The notes under the pieces were generated by a model. That model saw only the letters and a list, made by a program, of their open reading frames with translations. It was not told where the DNA came from and searched no databases. Both the position numbers and the translations under genes were made by a program. From Marinomonas piezotolerans (GTDB lineage: Bacteria; Pseudomonadota; Gammaproteobacteria; Pseudomonadales; Marinomonadaceae), in assembly GCF_003362755.1 (NCBI RefSeq), contig NZ_QKRA01000003.1:310001-374000 (forward strand): a DNA stretch of 64,000 nt, read 5' to 3'. The stretch's first letter is position 1. Each line of letters opens with the position of its first letter. Of this stretch, positions 27,148 to 36,093 are shown in pieces.

Positions 27148-28701
27148 GTGAGCTCACAATTGATCGTTGGTATTGATGCAGGCACCTCAGTGGTTAAAGC
27201 GGTGGCTTTTACTATCAGTGGTGAACAAGTTGCCACAGCATCAATACGCAATTCCTATCAAACGGGCCTTGAAGGCTCCGCGACACAATCCTTATCTCAA
27301 ACTTGGTCGGACTGCATTAATGCCATGCAAGGGCTTAGCGAAAAAGTTGAGCACTTTAAAGAGCGTGTGATTGCTTTATCTGTAACGGGGCAGGGAGATG
27401 GCACTTGGCTAATCGATGAGGCTGGTAAGCCAGTTGGCGATGCATGGCTTTGGCTGGATGGTCGAGCTTCTACAACTGTGGAACGCCTCAACAAGTCAGC
27501 TTCTGAGCGTCAGCGATTTGAAAAAACGGGCACAGGTTTGAATACCTGCCAACAAGGAGCGCAAATGGCTCACATGGCGATGCACTGCCCAGAGTTATTG
27601 CAACAAGCCAGTACGGCGTTTCATTGCAAAGATTGGTTGTTTTTCAATTTAACCGGGCAGCGGGCAACGGATCCTTCAGAAGCGTCATTTACCTTTGGTA
27701 ATTTTCGTACCCGTGAATACAGTGATCTCGTGATTGAAAGTCTAGGTCTTAGTCAGTTTAAGTCGTTACTTCCTCCTATTGTAGATGGTTCCAAGAAAAC
27801 CTTTCCTTTGACCACTGAGGCGGCTGAACTGACTGGTTTGGCTGCAGGAACTCCGGTATCTCTGGCTTATGTAGATATGGTGATGACAGCCCTTGGGGCT
27901 GGTGTGCATACCGGCGAGGATAATGTCGCATGCTCTGTCATTGGATCTACGGGAGTGCACATACGTTCAGTGTCGGATCAAGAGGTGTTTTTAAATGAAG
28001 CGGGTACAGGCTACGTCATTGCTTTTCCTGTTGAGGGGCGCGTGACGCAAGTACAAACCAACATGGCATCTGCCTTAAACCTTGATTGGTTGCTGAATGT
28101 GGCTGCGGATTTATTAAAAGATTTTGATTGTGAATGCACTAGTCATGGATTGGTGGACCGAGTAGAAAACTGGCTTAAGCAAGCTGAGGCCGGTCAGCTG
28201 CTATATCACCCCTACATTTCGGATGCGGGAGAACGTGGTCCCTTTGTGAACGGCCAAGCTCGCGCAAGTTTTACTGGTTTGACGTATCGCCATCGTTTTC
28301 CTGATTTGGTTCGTGCTGTTGTAGAAGGTCTAGGAATGGCCATGCGCGATTGTTATGAAGCTATGGGAGGCACGGCTGCGGAGTTGCGGTTAAGTGGCGG
28401 CGCTGTTCGTTCTGTCACCCTGCGTCAAATATTAGGTGCCTCAGTAAATTCCAAAGTACGTGTGTCTGCCCGAGAAGAAGCTGGCGCCGCAGGGGCGGCC
28501 ATGATGGCAGCGGTGGCCATTGGGTTATATCCCAACATGGATGATTGCATTAAAGAGTGGGTGTCGCCCCTGTTGGGCACAGCGGAAGCGCCGGATCAGA
28601 CTTTAGCTGAAAAATATGAACGCTTGTTTGAGGTGTTTTACCGACAGCGCCAATCTTTTCCGTCTACTTGGGCAACCATGGAGCACATCAAGACGATGTA
28701 G
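27148..28701 (+). CDS. eryA: Erythritol kinase EryA (FGGY family)
   Basis: The 517-residue FGGY kinase has GIDAGTSVVKAVAF at residues 8-21, the catalytic-Asp segment DAWLWLDGRAS (about 101-111), and a C-terminal ATP site with LRLSGGAVRS and GAAGAAMMA. It phosphorylates erythritol to L-erythritol 4-phosphate. Length matches known EryA (about 519). The start is GTG with GGGAGGG 6 nt upstream. Assignment to EryA rather than xylulo-, ribulo- or glycerol kinase rests on the gene order EryA-EryB-EryC-EryD-DeoR-TpiA2-RpiB, as in Brucella. Confidence 0.88.
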   Translation: MSSQLIVGIDAGTSVVKAVAFTISGEQVATASIRNSYQTGLEGSATQSLSQTWSDCINAMQGLSEKVEHFKERVIALSVTGQGDGTWLIDEAGKPVGDAWLWLDGRASTTVERLNKSASERQRFEKTGTGLNTCQQGAQMAHMAMHCPELLQQASTAFHCKDWLFFNLTGQRATDPSEASFTFGNFRTREYSDLVIESLGLSQFKSLLPPIVDGSKKTFPLTTEAAELTGLAAGTPVSLAYVDMVMTALGAGVHTGEDNVACSVIGSTGVHIRSVSDQEVFLNEAGTGYVIAFPVEGRVTQVQTNMASALNLDWLLNVAADLLKDFDCECTSHGLVDRVENWLKQAEAGQLLYHPYISDAGERGPFVNGQARASFTGLTYRHRFPDLVRAVVEGLGMAMRDCYEAMGGTAAELRLSGGAVRSVTLRQILGASVNSKVRVSAREEAGAAGAAMMAAVAIGLYPNMDDCIKEWVSPLLGTAEAPDQTLAEKYERLFEVFYRQRQSFPSTWATMEHIKTM

Positions 28702-28776
28702 TTAATAGAACGCAATCAAGAGAATTCACAGACAGATCGCCAGCACGATCTGCGGCGATTAAGTAAGAGGTTCGGT

Positions 28777-30309
28777 ATGAGTAATGAACAAATGTTAGAT
28801 CTGTTTGTAATCGGTGGTGGTATTAATGGTGCGGGCATCGCACGGGATGCGGCTGGTCGTGGATTGTCAGTGGCGTTATGTGAAAAAGATGACCTTGCTC
28901 AAGGCACTTCCTCCCGCTCGGGGAAATTGGTTCATGGTGGTTTGCGTTATTTAGAGTACTACGAGTTTCGATTGGTACGTGAGGCTTTGATTGAACGTGA
29001 AGTGCTATTGAATTCAGCAAGCCACATTATTTGGCCGATGCGCTTTGTGTTACCCCACAGTAAAACGGATCGTCCTGCTTGGTTAGTACGTTTAGGCTTG
29101 TTTCTTTATGACCATTTAGGAGGTCGTAAGCGTTTACCAGGTACTCGTGCTTTAGATCTGCATCGTGATCCAGAAGGTGCACCTATCAAAGATCAATACA
29201 CAAAGGGGTTTGAATACTCAGATTGTTGGGTGGATGACTCTCGTTTAGTTGTGTTGAACGCCGTAGCAGCGTCGCAAAAAGGCGCAGAAGTTTTGACTCG
29301 CACCCGTTGTGTGGCGGCCAAGCGAAATCCTGAAGGGTACTGGGATGTAACCACTGAAAATGAGCTGACCAAGGAAGTTCGTACCTTTAAGGTTAAGTTA
29401 TTGGTCAATGCTGCTGGACCTTGGGTGCGTAAAATTGTTGATGATGTGGCCAGTTCTAAAAGCTCTCGAAATATTCAGTTGGTCAAAGGGTCGCACATAA
29501 TCGTGCCAAAGTTTTGGCAGGGGCAGCAGGCATATTTGGTTCAAAACTATGACAAACGTGTCATTTTTATTAACCCTTACGAAGATGACAAAGCCTTGAT
29601 TGGTACGACGGATATTCCCTACGAAGGCAAAGTGGAAGACGTTAAAGCGGATGAGAGTGAAATCGAGTACTTGTTAGCTGCGGTGAATCGATACTTCAAA
29701 GAAACCCTTCGTCGTCAGGATGTCATCACCACTTTCTCTGGGGTGCGTCCTTTGTTTGATGATGGCCAAGGGAACCCTTCTGCGGTCACACGAGATTATG
29801 TATTTGATTTGGATGAAACCCAAGGAGCGCCTTTGCTGAACGTGTTTGGTGGGAAGTTAACCACCTTCCGTAAACTCTCCGAACATGCCATTCAAAAGAT
29901 TGAAAAATACTTCCCTGATATGGGGGGTAATTGGACAAGCGGGGCAGTGTTGCCGGGTGGAGACATTCCCAATGCTGATTTTCAATCTTACATGCAAGCC
30001 TGCAAAGAATGCTATCCGTGGATGCCTCGCGATTTGCTGGTTCATTATGGTCGTCACTATGGCTCCATTATTAAGCAAATCGTTTCAGATGCTTCATCTA
30101 TTGAGGGCTTGGGGCAACATTTTGGCGGCAATCTATACGAAGCAGAAGTGCGCTATTTGGTTGCCCATGAGTGGGCCATGACCCCAGAAGATGTACTTGA
30201 GCGCCGTACTAAGGAAGGGTTGCACCTATCTACAGAACAAAGAGCCGCTTTCGCTTTGTGGTTTGAGAGTGAGTTTATCAAACACAACACTGATCGTAAG
30301 ATCTCATAA
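28777..30309 (+). CDS. eryB: Erythritol-4-phosphate dehydrogenase EryB (GlpD-like)
   Basis: The 510-residue FAD-dependent dehydrogenase is homologous to aerobic glycerol-3-phosphate dehydrogenase. The FAD motif GGGINGAGIARDAAGRG is at about residues 13-29, followed by VHGGLRYLEYYEFRLVREA (about 52-70), INPYEDDKALIGTTD and the FGGKLTTFRKLSEHA segment. EryB oxidises L-erythritol 4-phosphate to L-3-tetrulose 4-phosphate and passes electrons to the respiratory chain at the inner membrane. It lies 75 bp after eryA. GlpD is the alternative by sequence alone, but context decides for EryB. Confidence 0.88.
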   Translation: MSNEQMLDLFVIGGGINGAGIARDAAGRGLSVALCEKDDLAQGTSSRSGKLVHGGLRYLEYYEFRLVREALIEREVLLNSASHIIWPMRFVLPHSKTDRPAWLVRLGLFLYDHLGGRKRLPGTRALDLHRDPEGAPIKDQYTKGFEYSDCWVDDSRLVVLNAVAASQKGAEVLTRTRCVAAKRNPEGYWDVTTENELTKEVRTFKVKLLVNAAGPWVRKIVDDVASSKSSRNIQLVKGSHIIVPKFWQGQQAYLVQNYDKRVIFINPYEDDKALIGTTDIPYEGKVEDVKADESEIEYLLAAVNRYFKETLRRQDVITTFSGVRPLFDDGQGNPSAVTRDYVFDLDETQGAPLLNVFGGKLTTFRKLSEHAIQKIEKYFPDMGGNWTSGAVLPGGDIPNADFQSYMQACKECYPWMPRDLLVHYGRHYGSIIKQIVSDASSIEGLGQHFGGNLYEAEVRYLVAHEWAMTPEDVLERRTKEGLHLSTEQRAAFALWFESEFIKHNTDRKIS

Positions 30310-30318
30310 GGAGTTACC

Positions 30319-31251
30319 ATGGCTTTAACTTTAGGCTTGAATACGAACCCCTTGGTCAATCGCTTTGCTGAGCCAAAGCATTTAATTGAGATCATTGCCC
30401 ACGAGATTAAAATACGTGACGTACAGCTGACCCATGAATTTATTAATCCCAGCTGGCCAGCATCTCTTATTCGTCGTCTGACTCGTGAGATGCAATCGGC
30501 TTTGACGCAGACGGGTGTTCGCATTACCTCTGGTATGACTGGGCCCTATGGCCGCCTAAATCACTTTGGTCATCCTGATAAGGAAGTGAGACGTTATTAT
30601 ATAGAGTGGTTTAAAACCTTCGCGGACATCACAGCTGATTTGGGTGGGGAAGCGGTTGGGACTCAATTTGCCATCATGACCCATCAGGATTTTGATGACC
30701 CGAAACGTCGTGAAGAACTCACACAGATTGCCATTGATTGTTGGGCAGAAGTTGCGGAGCACGCTAAGAAGGCGGGTTTAAAGTATGTTTATTGGGAGCC
30801 TATGAGTGTAGGGCGTGAGTTTGGTGATACCATCGCCTCAGCCATGGCGTTACAGCAACGCTTAACGGACGTCAATATGGCAGTCCCTATGTGGATGATG
30901 GCCGACATCGACCATGGTGATGTCATGTCTGATAATCCTGCGGACTATGATCCTTATGCCTGGGCCGAAGCGGTACCAAAGGTTTCGCCGATTATTCATA
31001 TTAAGCAAAGCTTGATGGATAAAGGCGGTCACCGTCCGTTTATTGAAGAGTACAATCGTAATGGGCGAATTCAGCCGGGAGCTTTGTTAGACACTCTGGC
31101 AAAAGGTGGGGCGAAAGATAATCAAATCTGCCTTGAGTTAAGCTTTAAGGAGCGTGAGCCCACAGACCATCAGGTGGTAGAGCAGGTTGCTGAAAGTGTT
31201 GCCTTCTGGGCACCTCACATAGACAGTGGGGCTCAGGACCTGAACATCTGA
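30319..31251 (+). CDS. eryC: Tetrulose-4-phosphate racemase EryC
   Basis: This 310-residue TIM-barrel protein belongs to the xylose-isomerase/sugar phosphate epimerase superfamily. Candidate metal ligands are Glu in YVYWEPMS (about residue 159), Asp/His in ADIDHGD (about 194-200), His in IIHIKQS and Glu in ICLELSFKE. Brucella EryC of the same length converts L-3-tetrulose 4-phosphate to the D form; the older annotation as a dehydrogenase was corrected. It is 9 bp downstream of eryB with AAGGAG before the ATG. Confidence 0.88.
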   Translation: MALTLGLNTNPLVNRFAEPKHLIEIIAHEIKIRDVQLTHEFINPSWPASLIRRLTREMQSALTQTGVRITSGMTGPYGRLNHFGHPDKEVRRYYIEWFKTFADITADLGGEAVGTQFAIMTHQDFDDPKRREELTQIAIDCWAEVAEHAKKAGLKYVYWEPMSVGREFGDTIASAMALQQRLTDVNMAVPMWMMADIDHGDVMSDNPADYDPYAWAEAVPKVSPIIHIKQSLMDKGGHRPFIEEYNRNGRIQPGALLDTLAKGGAKDNQICLELSFKEREPTDHQVVEQVAESVAFWAPHIDSGAQDLNI

Positions 31252-31367
31252 TCCTGAATTTAGGCTGGCATATGATATATCGAAGTTTGATGTCGGTTAG
31301 TGTACAGTTCATTTCCCATAGGCAATCTAGGAAGTCTATCGCCTAACCTTGATACCGGAGTAGAAGT

Positions 31368-32324
31368 TTGGATACGAAAAAAGGTCTTGTTGATTTTGAC
31401 GACTCGTTAGCAATACGGGCTGCATGGCTGCATTACGTGGGCGGTTTGACTCAAGCCGCAGTCGCTAAGCGTTTGGGGCTTACGTCTGTGAAGACCCATC
31501 GCCTTATATCAAAGGCAGTCTCAGAAGGCGCTGTAAAAGTCACCATAGATGGGAAAATCACCGAATGCGTGGAGCTAGAAGAACGTATGATCGCCAAGTT
31601 TGGTCTTAAGCAGTGTATCGTTGCGCCGGATTTGGGCGAAGAAGGGATTCCTTTGAAGACCCTAGGTCAAGCTGGGTCAGCCTATCTTAAGAATCTACTT
31701 ACCTCGAAATCAGATATTACCATTGGCTTGGCCCTAGGGCGCGCTTTGGCGGCCGTGGTACACCAGCTACCAAGGCTGGAGACCTCAAATGTTAAGTTTG
31801 TTTCCCTATTGGGGGGCTTAACACGAGATTACTCCATCAACCGCGACGACGTCCTCCATTGGATTGCGGCTAAAACCGGGGCTCCTTCTTACACTATGCC
31901 TGTACCATTACTGGCGAATTCAGTGGAAGATCGCTCCGTTTTGTTGGCACAGAAAGGCGTAAAAGACGTGTTTACCATGGCGAACAATGCGGATCTTAAA
32001 TTTATTGGTATCGGTACGGTGGCGCAGACAGCGCAATTGGTTGCCTCTGGGCCAATTAAGCCAGAAGAAATTATTGAAATTGCCAGAGCGGGCGCTGTGG
32101 GTGAAGCCATGGGGCATTTCTTTGACGAGAAAGGGACGGTTATTAACACCTCTCTCAGTGCCCGCATGTTGTCAGTCTCCCTTGAAGGCAACAGAGGGGA
32201 TACTATTGCCATTGCTGGTGGCGAGGAGAAAGTAGAAGCCATCAGAGCGGTGCTTAAAGGTAATCTTTTAACTGGTTTAATTACCGATGAAGTGACCGCT
32301 AGGGCGATTCTAGACGCTGTATAA
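31368..32324 (+). CDS. eryD: SorC-family regulator EryD
   Basis: The 318-residue protein has an N-terminal HTH (about residues 15-60; LTQAAVAKRLGLTSVKTHRLI) and a C-terminal SorC/DeoR sugar-phosphate-binding domain (about 65-315). EryD of Brucella is an erythritol-responsive repressor of the ery operon. The start is the rare codon TTG at 31368 with GGAG 7 nt upstream; no ATG in the vicinity fits the family N-terminus better. It follows eryC after 116 bp and is closed by a terminator. Confidence 0.88.
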   Translation: MDTKKGLVDFDDSLAIRAAWLHYVGGLTQAAVAKRLGLTSVKTHRLISKAVSEGAVKVTIDGKITECVELEERMIAKFGLKQCIVAPDLGEEGIPLKTLGQAGSAYLKNLLTSKSDITIGLALGRALAAVVHQLPRLETSNVKFVSLLGGLTRDYSINRDDVLHWIAAKTGAPSYTMPVPLLANSVEDRSVLLAQKGVKDVFTMANNADLKFIGIGTVAQTAQLVASGPIKPEEIIEIARAGAVGEAMGHFFDEKGTVINTSLSARMLSVSLEGNRGDTIAIAGGEEKVEAIRAVLKGNLLTGLITDEVTARAILDAV

Positions 32325-32380
32325 CCCTAATCGCATTATTGTGGTGATCTAAGGTCTTTAACTTCTTCGATCATTAATAA

Positions 32381-32407
32381 GCAGAACCTTTGGGTTTTGC
32401 TTTTTTG
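32381..32407 (+). terminator. Terminator after eryD
   Basis: An 8-bp stem GCAGAACC/GGTTTTGC (one G-T pair) with a 4-nt loop is followed by TTTTTTG. It separates eryABCD from the DeoR-eryH-eryI unit. Confidence 0.75.
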
Positions 32408-32433
32408 TGGCCCTAAGGCCAGTACAAAAATAT

Positions 32434-32482
32434 CCCGCAGTACCTTCAGGAGGACTGCGGGACTAAGGTCGAGGAAGGTACT
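32434..32482 (+). promoter_or_regulatory. Two mutually exclusive hairpins upstream of the DeoR unit
   Basis: CCCGCAGT (32434-32441) pairs with ACTGCGGG (32454-32461). The overlapping AGTACCTTC (32440-32448) can instead pair with GAAGGTACT (32474-32482). The two helices share bases and cannot form together. No T-run follows. This could be a remnant repeat or a switch in a transcript reading through from eryD. Confidence 0.35.
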
Positions 32483-32511
32483 CAATGAAATTATGTGACG
32501 AGATGTTAAAA

Positions 32512-32845
32512 TGTTATTTTGTTAGAAATAACACAAAAATACTCTGTTATCTCACTGGCTGTGACATCTTGGCCTCAGGGTGATCAAAGATCCGCACAAA
32601 ATATCCCAGAAAGACCCCATCAAAGCTCCATTATTCCGTCTTTAAGTCCCCAAATATCTCTTAAGATGATATTCTTTTGTCCATTAGAGCGGCGTAGTAG
32701 CGTCGTTTTAGCACAATAATGTGATAAAACCCTCATTTCTCTTGAGTACGATGTTAAGTTAACACTTAAAATCACAAAGTAAAACAAATAATGTTAAAAA
32801 TAACTTTTAAAATGTGATTTTAGGGTTTATAACATACTCAAGAGA
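32512..32845 (+). promoter_or_regulatory. Operator-rich promoter region of the DeoR-eryH-eryI unit
   Basis: Several inverted repeats share a TGTTA/TAACA core. TGTTATTT/AAATAACA with a 6-nt spacer is at 32512-32533, and the odd palindrome TGTTAAGTTAACA lies near 32753. An 11-bp repeat TCTCTTGAGTA (32738-32748) recurs inverted as TACTCAAGAGA (32835-32845) around an AT-rich core in which GTGATAAAACCCT and GTGATTTTAGGG also recur. Such clustered sites fit autoregulation by the DeoR protein encoded just downstream. Reading frames here do not look coding. Confidence 0.5.
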
Positions 32846-32867
32846 TTTGCTATCAAGGCGAGTTGTT

Positions 32868-33644
32868 ATGAAACGAGACGAACGAAGACAGCAAATTATC
32901 GATCTGTTAGTAGAAAACGGTGTGGTGGACTTAGAGGAATTAGGCCTGCGCTTTGATGTGTCTAAGATGACCATTCACCGTGATCTCGACGAACTGGAAG
33001 CGGCGGGCTTACTGAGGAAAGTCCGTGGTGGTGCCACCATCGAAGCAGGCATGCAGTTTGAAAGTGATTTCAGGTTGCGTGAACGCCAAGGTGGCCAAGG
33101 CAAGGAGCGAATGGCTGAACAAGCTTTAACACTTGTTGAGCCAGGCATGACAGTGATGGTGAATGACGGCTCTATGGCTGCAGTGTTAGGTAAATTGTTA
33201 CCTAGCAAAAAGCCTCTGACCGTGATCACCAACAATGCGGCCATTATGGAAGCTCTTAAGTTCGAAAATGGTATCGATTTGATTGCACTCGGGGGAGAGT
33301 ATTCCGCCAAGTACAATGGCTACTTCGGCGTCCTAGCGGAGCAGAATTTAACCAGTTTGCGTGCAGACATTGCATTTTTGTCGAGCCCAGCGGTATCCGG
33401 AACCCAAGTGTTCCACATGGATGCGGATGTGGTACGAGTGAAAAAAGCCATGTTGGGTGCAGCCGTTAAGACCTGTTTGCTGGTAAATCACACTCGTTTT
33501 GATCGCGTGGCATTGCACGTTTTGGCAGATCTCGAAGATTTTGACTGGGTCATCACAGACCAGGTTCCAGAGTCGGCCATTGCAGAGCATCTGTCTAGTG
33601 CCGGCATTCAGTTAACGATAGCGAGATCACCGGAAGCCACATGA
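32868..33644 (+). CDS. DeoR-family transcriptional regulator of the erythritol locus
   Basis: The protein is 258 residues from ATG 32868 (MKRDERRQQI). The longer frame from 32814 has an N-terminal extension without a ribosome site that runs through the operator region. The DeoR HTH (about residues 4-58, LEELGLRFDVSKMTIHRDLDEL) is followed by a DeoRC sugar-phosphate sensor domain (about 75-235, with TVMVNDGSMAAVLG and LGGEYSAKYNGYFG). It overlaps eryH by 4 nt. The Brucella erythritol cluster has a DeoR gene in the same place. A tetrulose or erythrose phosphate is a plausible effector. Confidence 0.87.
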   Translation: MKRDERRQQIIDLLVENGVVDLEELGLRFDVSKMTIHRDLDELEAAGLLRKVRGGATIEAGMQFESDFRLRERQGGQGKERMAEQALTLVEPGMTVMVNDGSMAAVLGKLLPSKKPLTVITNNAAIMEALKFENGIDLIALGGEYSAKYNGYFGVLAEQNLTSLRADIAFLSSPAVSGTQVFHMDADVVRVKKAMLGAAVKTCLLVNHTRFDRVALHVLADLEDFDWVITDQVPESAIAEHLSSAGIQLTIARSPEAT

Positions 33645-34426
33645 CAACGACAAAGCAATTTTGGGTAGGCACAAGTTGGAAAATGAACAAAACCCTAGCT
33701 GAGGCACAAGCCTTTGCGGCGGCTTTGAAAGAATTCGATGGGCAAGCTGAGGACTGCATTCAACGATTTGTGATTCCTTCTTTTACCAATGTTCGTGATG
33801 TCAAACAGATCCTCAAAGGGACATCGGTCAAAGTGGGCGCTCAAAATATGCATTGGGCGAATCAAGGGGCGTGGACGGGTGAAGTATCCCCCTTAATGTT
33901 GAAAGACTGCGAGCTGGATATTGTTGAGCTTGGCCATTCGGAGCGCCGTGAGCATTTTGGTGAAACCAATGACACAGTGGGACGAAAGGTTGAGGCGGCG
34001 ATTCGTCACGGGTTAGTGCCTTTGATTTGTATTGGTGAAACCTTAGCGGACAAAGACAGCGGCAAGGCTGCCGAAGTATTGACAGAAGAAGTGCGTGGTG
34101 CACTGCAATATCTGACTGATGCGCAAAAATCCGCGCCGATCTTATTTGCTTATGAGCCTGTATGGGCTATTGGTGAAAACGGTATCCCAGCGTCTGCCGA
34201 CTATGCAGACGCGAGACAAGCTGAAATTCTGGACGTGGCTCATAGTGTATTAGGGCGTAAGGTGCCTTGTTTATACGGTGGCTCAGTGAATCCTCAAAAT
34301 TGTGAAGAGCTCATCGCCTGTGAGCACATTGATGGCCTGTTTATCGGTCGTTCTGCTTGGGATGTTGAGGGTTACGTAGACATTCTAAGTAAGTGTGCAG
34401 CAGTTGTTAGAGCACAATCAAACTAG
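33641..34426 (+). CDS. eryH: D-3-tetrulose-4-phosphate isomerase EryH (TpiA2)
   Basis: The 261-residue protein has the triosephosphate isomerase fold, with catalytic Lys14 in TSWKMNK, His99 in [13 protein letters not shown] and Glu172 in [11 protein letters not shown]. In Brucella this TpiA paralogue converts D-3-tetrulose 4-phosphate to D-erythrulose... sugar phosphate isomer on the way to D-erythrose 4-phosphate. The GNWKMN motif of housekeeping TPI reads GTSWKMN here, consistent with an Ery-type paralogue. It is translationally coupled to the DeoR gene and 11 bp before eryI. Confidence 0.87.
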   Translation: MTTTKQFWVGTSWKMNKTLAEAQAFAAALKEFDGQAEDCIQRFVIPSFTNVRDVKQILKGTSVKVGAQNMHWANQGAWTGEVSPLMLKDCELDIVELGHSERREHFGETNDTVGRKVEAAIRHGLVPLICIGETLADKDSGKAAEVLTEEVRGALQYLTDAQKSAPILFAYEPVWAIGENGIPASADYADARQAEILDVAHSVLGRKVPCLYGGSVNPQNCEELIACEHIDGLFIGRSAWDVEGYVDILSKCAAVVRAQSN

Positions 34427-34437
34427 GAGATCACACT

Positions 34438-34899
34438 ATGAAAATTGCAATTGCTGGCGATAGTGCTGGAGAAGTTTTGGCGCAAGCCTTGGTAGAACAT
34501 TTAAAAGGGCGTTTTGACGTAGCGGATTTATCCCGTGATGAAGCGGGCAATCCAGATGATTTTTACGCAAATATGTCTGATCGAGTTGCGTCTGCCGTCC
34601 TTGAAGGACAATATGACCGCGCAATCTTATGCTGCGGTACAGGTATTGGAGTGTGCATCGCTGCCAGTAAAGTTCCGGGTATTCGAGCTGCTTTGACTCA
34701 TGATACTTATTCAGCAGAGCGTGCGGCCTTGTCGAATAATGCGCAAATAATAACAATGGGGGCGCGTGTGATTGGTCAAGAGCTCGCGAAATCCATTGCT
34801 GAGGCGTTTCTTAAAGAAACATTTGATGAAAGTGGTCGCTCCGCTGAAAATGTAAAAGCAATCGATGCGATAGATTCTAAGTACCATTTGAATATATAA
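34438..34899 (+). CDS. eryI: D-erythrose-4-phosphate isomerase EryI (RpiB-like)
   Basis: The 153-residue RpiB/LacAB-family isomerase has the active-site Cys in [15 protein letters not shown] (about residues 64-78), and [19 protein letters not shown] with His at about 88. It carries out the last step to D-erythrose 4-phosphate. AGGAGA precedes the ATG. By fold alone it could be ribose-5-phosphate isomerase B; the gene order identifies it as EryI. Confidence 0.88.
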   Translation: MKIAIAGDSAGEVLAQALVEHLKGRFDVADLSRDEAGNPDDFYANMSDRVASAVLEGQYDRAILCCGTGIGVCIAASKVPGIRAALTHDTYSAERAALSNNAQIITMGARVIGQELAKSIAEAFLKETFDESGRSAENVKAIDAIDSKYHLNI

Positions 34900-34913
34900 C
34901 GTATTAATCTCAT

Positions 34914-34958
34914 GAGTGTTGGCGGGGCGATTTTTAGCCTGCCAACACATTTAATTTT
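34914..34958 (+). terminator. Terminator after eryI
   Basis: The arms GTGTTGGC (34916-34923) and GCCAACAC (34941-34948), extended inward by GGGC/GCCT pairing, are followed by ATTTAATTTT. It closes the DeoR-eryH-eryI unit. Confidence 0.75.
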
Positions 34959-34993
34959 AGATAATAATATTTGTTTTGCTTTATGCGTTTCTC

Positions 34994-35887
34994 TTAAATT
35001 TTTAAAATATATCTCATAGAAAGTGCATATCTGGTTCCCTCAATAGCTTTCCCTGTCCTGCGATTTATTAAGTTAATCCCTAACCACCCAAATTCACCTG
35101 CTTTAGCATCATTGTTTGCTAAAGCGGTTTCAAACGACTCTTTTTTCGATATTCCTAAGTTCTTTCTCCAGTGAGGGATACATTTTCTCATGATGTTGCT
35201 ATGACTTTGGCCTTTGCCATGCAGTAGGGAGAATGTCAGCGTGACATCATCAGTTTTAAGTAAGGACTATGCTTCGACAATAGACTTTGCCGCCTCAACA
35301 CTTGTGAATCTTATTAAGTGGTTTCGCTTTTGGGTATACAGTTGGAACCCGTTTAAAAGTATTTGTAGCTGTTTTGGCTGATTCTTACCCAGCTCAGCAA
35401 GTGACTTAAGTAGGCTTAGATACGCTGGGCGATCTTGAACCGTTTTTCTGGGTTTTGCGGGTAGGGGAAGCGTTTCGCCGTTATAGCTTTCTAAATTGAT
35501 TTTCTTGGCGTTCGATATGTCGAATTTTTGAGCACCTGCACCCAAAAGTGAAAGTAGATTGTTCTGCCATATTTCAATATCGGACGTAGCTATACTAGTG
35601 CTATCAGATAGCTGCGAGAGCTTATCTAATGTATTGGGGCTCTGTATTAATTTGAAGAGAACCTTACGACATTGATCAAACTCTTTTTCGAGGTCGCTAT
35701 TTGAGGACTCAAGACTAAAGTTCATGATCGCTTCTGCGGGTGTTATAGGTATTGTTTTCTGATCGTTATCGTGACTGAATTTGTTAGTAATTAGCTGATT
35801 TAACTTTGAGTAATTTAAATTTTTTATAGGTATGTGAGGCTTAACGATCAGCACCACATATTTGGAGTGATGGCACCAAATAGTCAC
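34994..35887 (-). pseudogene. Unrecognised 297-codon gene interrupted by one in-frame TAG
   Basis: On the minus strand a single reading frame runs from about 35887 to 34994 and is broken only by a TAG at 35269-35267. The 206 residues before it include a helical region (SDLEKEFDQCRKVLFKLIQ, then LLGAGAQKFDISNAKK), and the 90 or so after it are protein-like (GKGQSHSNIMRKCIPHW and GWLGINLINRRTGKAIEGTRY). The family was not recognised. Either the gene is recently inactivated, or the stop is read through, or the first part is the real product. The start is unclear (GTG at 35887 without a ribosome site; ATG at 35728 possible). It lies next to the tRNA, where an integrase would be expected, but integrase motifs are not seen. 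Confidence 0.5.
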
Positions 35888-35970
35888 TTTTTGGTCACTA
35901 GTGATAAATAATAGTGTAGGTGTGACTAAAAGAAGGTAAAGGTGTCTTTAATAAGTTTGGTTTTAATCCA

Positions 35971-36093
35971 TCAAATATTGATGACGTAGGGAGTACAAGT
36001 GAGTTGAGGTAGGAGAGTACTTTTTACCAATGACTGTATAAGAAAGTGGTACGCCCGAAAGGATTTGAACCTTCGACCTTCGCCTCCGGAGGG
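35971..36093. repeat. Right direct repeat of putative island
   Basis: This copy of the 9674-9779 repeat is 17 nt longer because of an insertion (or deletion in the left copy) just before the tRNA CCA end. It covers the tRNA 3' flank and the 3' 47 nt of the intact tRNA-Arg gene. With the left copy it brackets about 26 kb. Confidence 0.75.

Noticed and set aside
27148-30309. Glycerol kinase and GlpD of a glycerol operon
   Set aside because: No glpF is present, and eryC, eryD, the tpi-like and rpiB-like genes in the Brucella order fit erythritol instead.
32519-32719. 66-codon frame upstream of the DeoR gene
   Set aside because: Lies within the operator-rich region, lacks a ribosome site and has no protein-like pattern.
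34994-35887. Integrase of the island
   Set aside because: No tyrosine recombinase R-H-R-Y pattern or serine recombinase motif could be found in either part of the frame.
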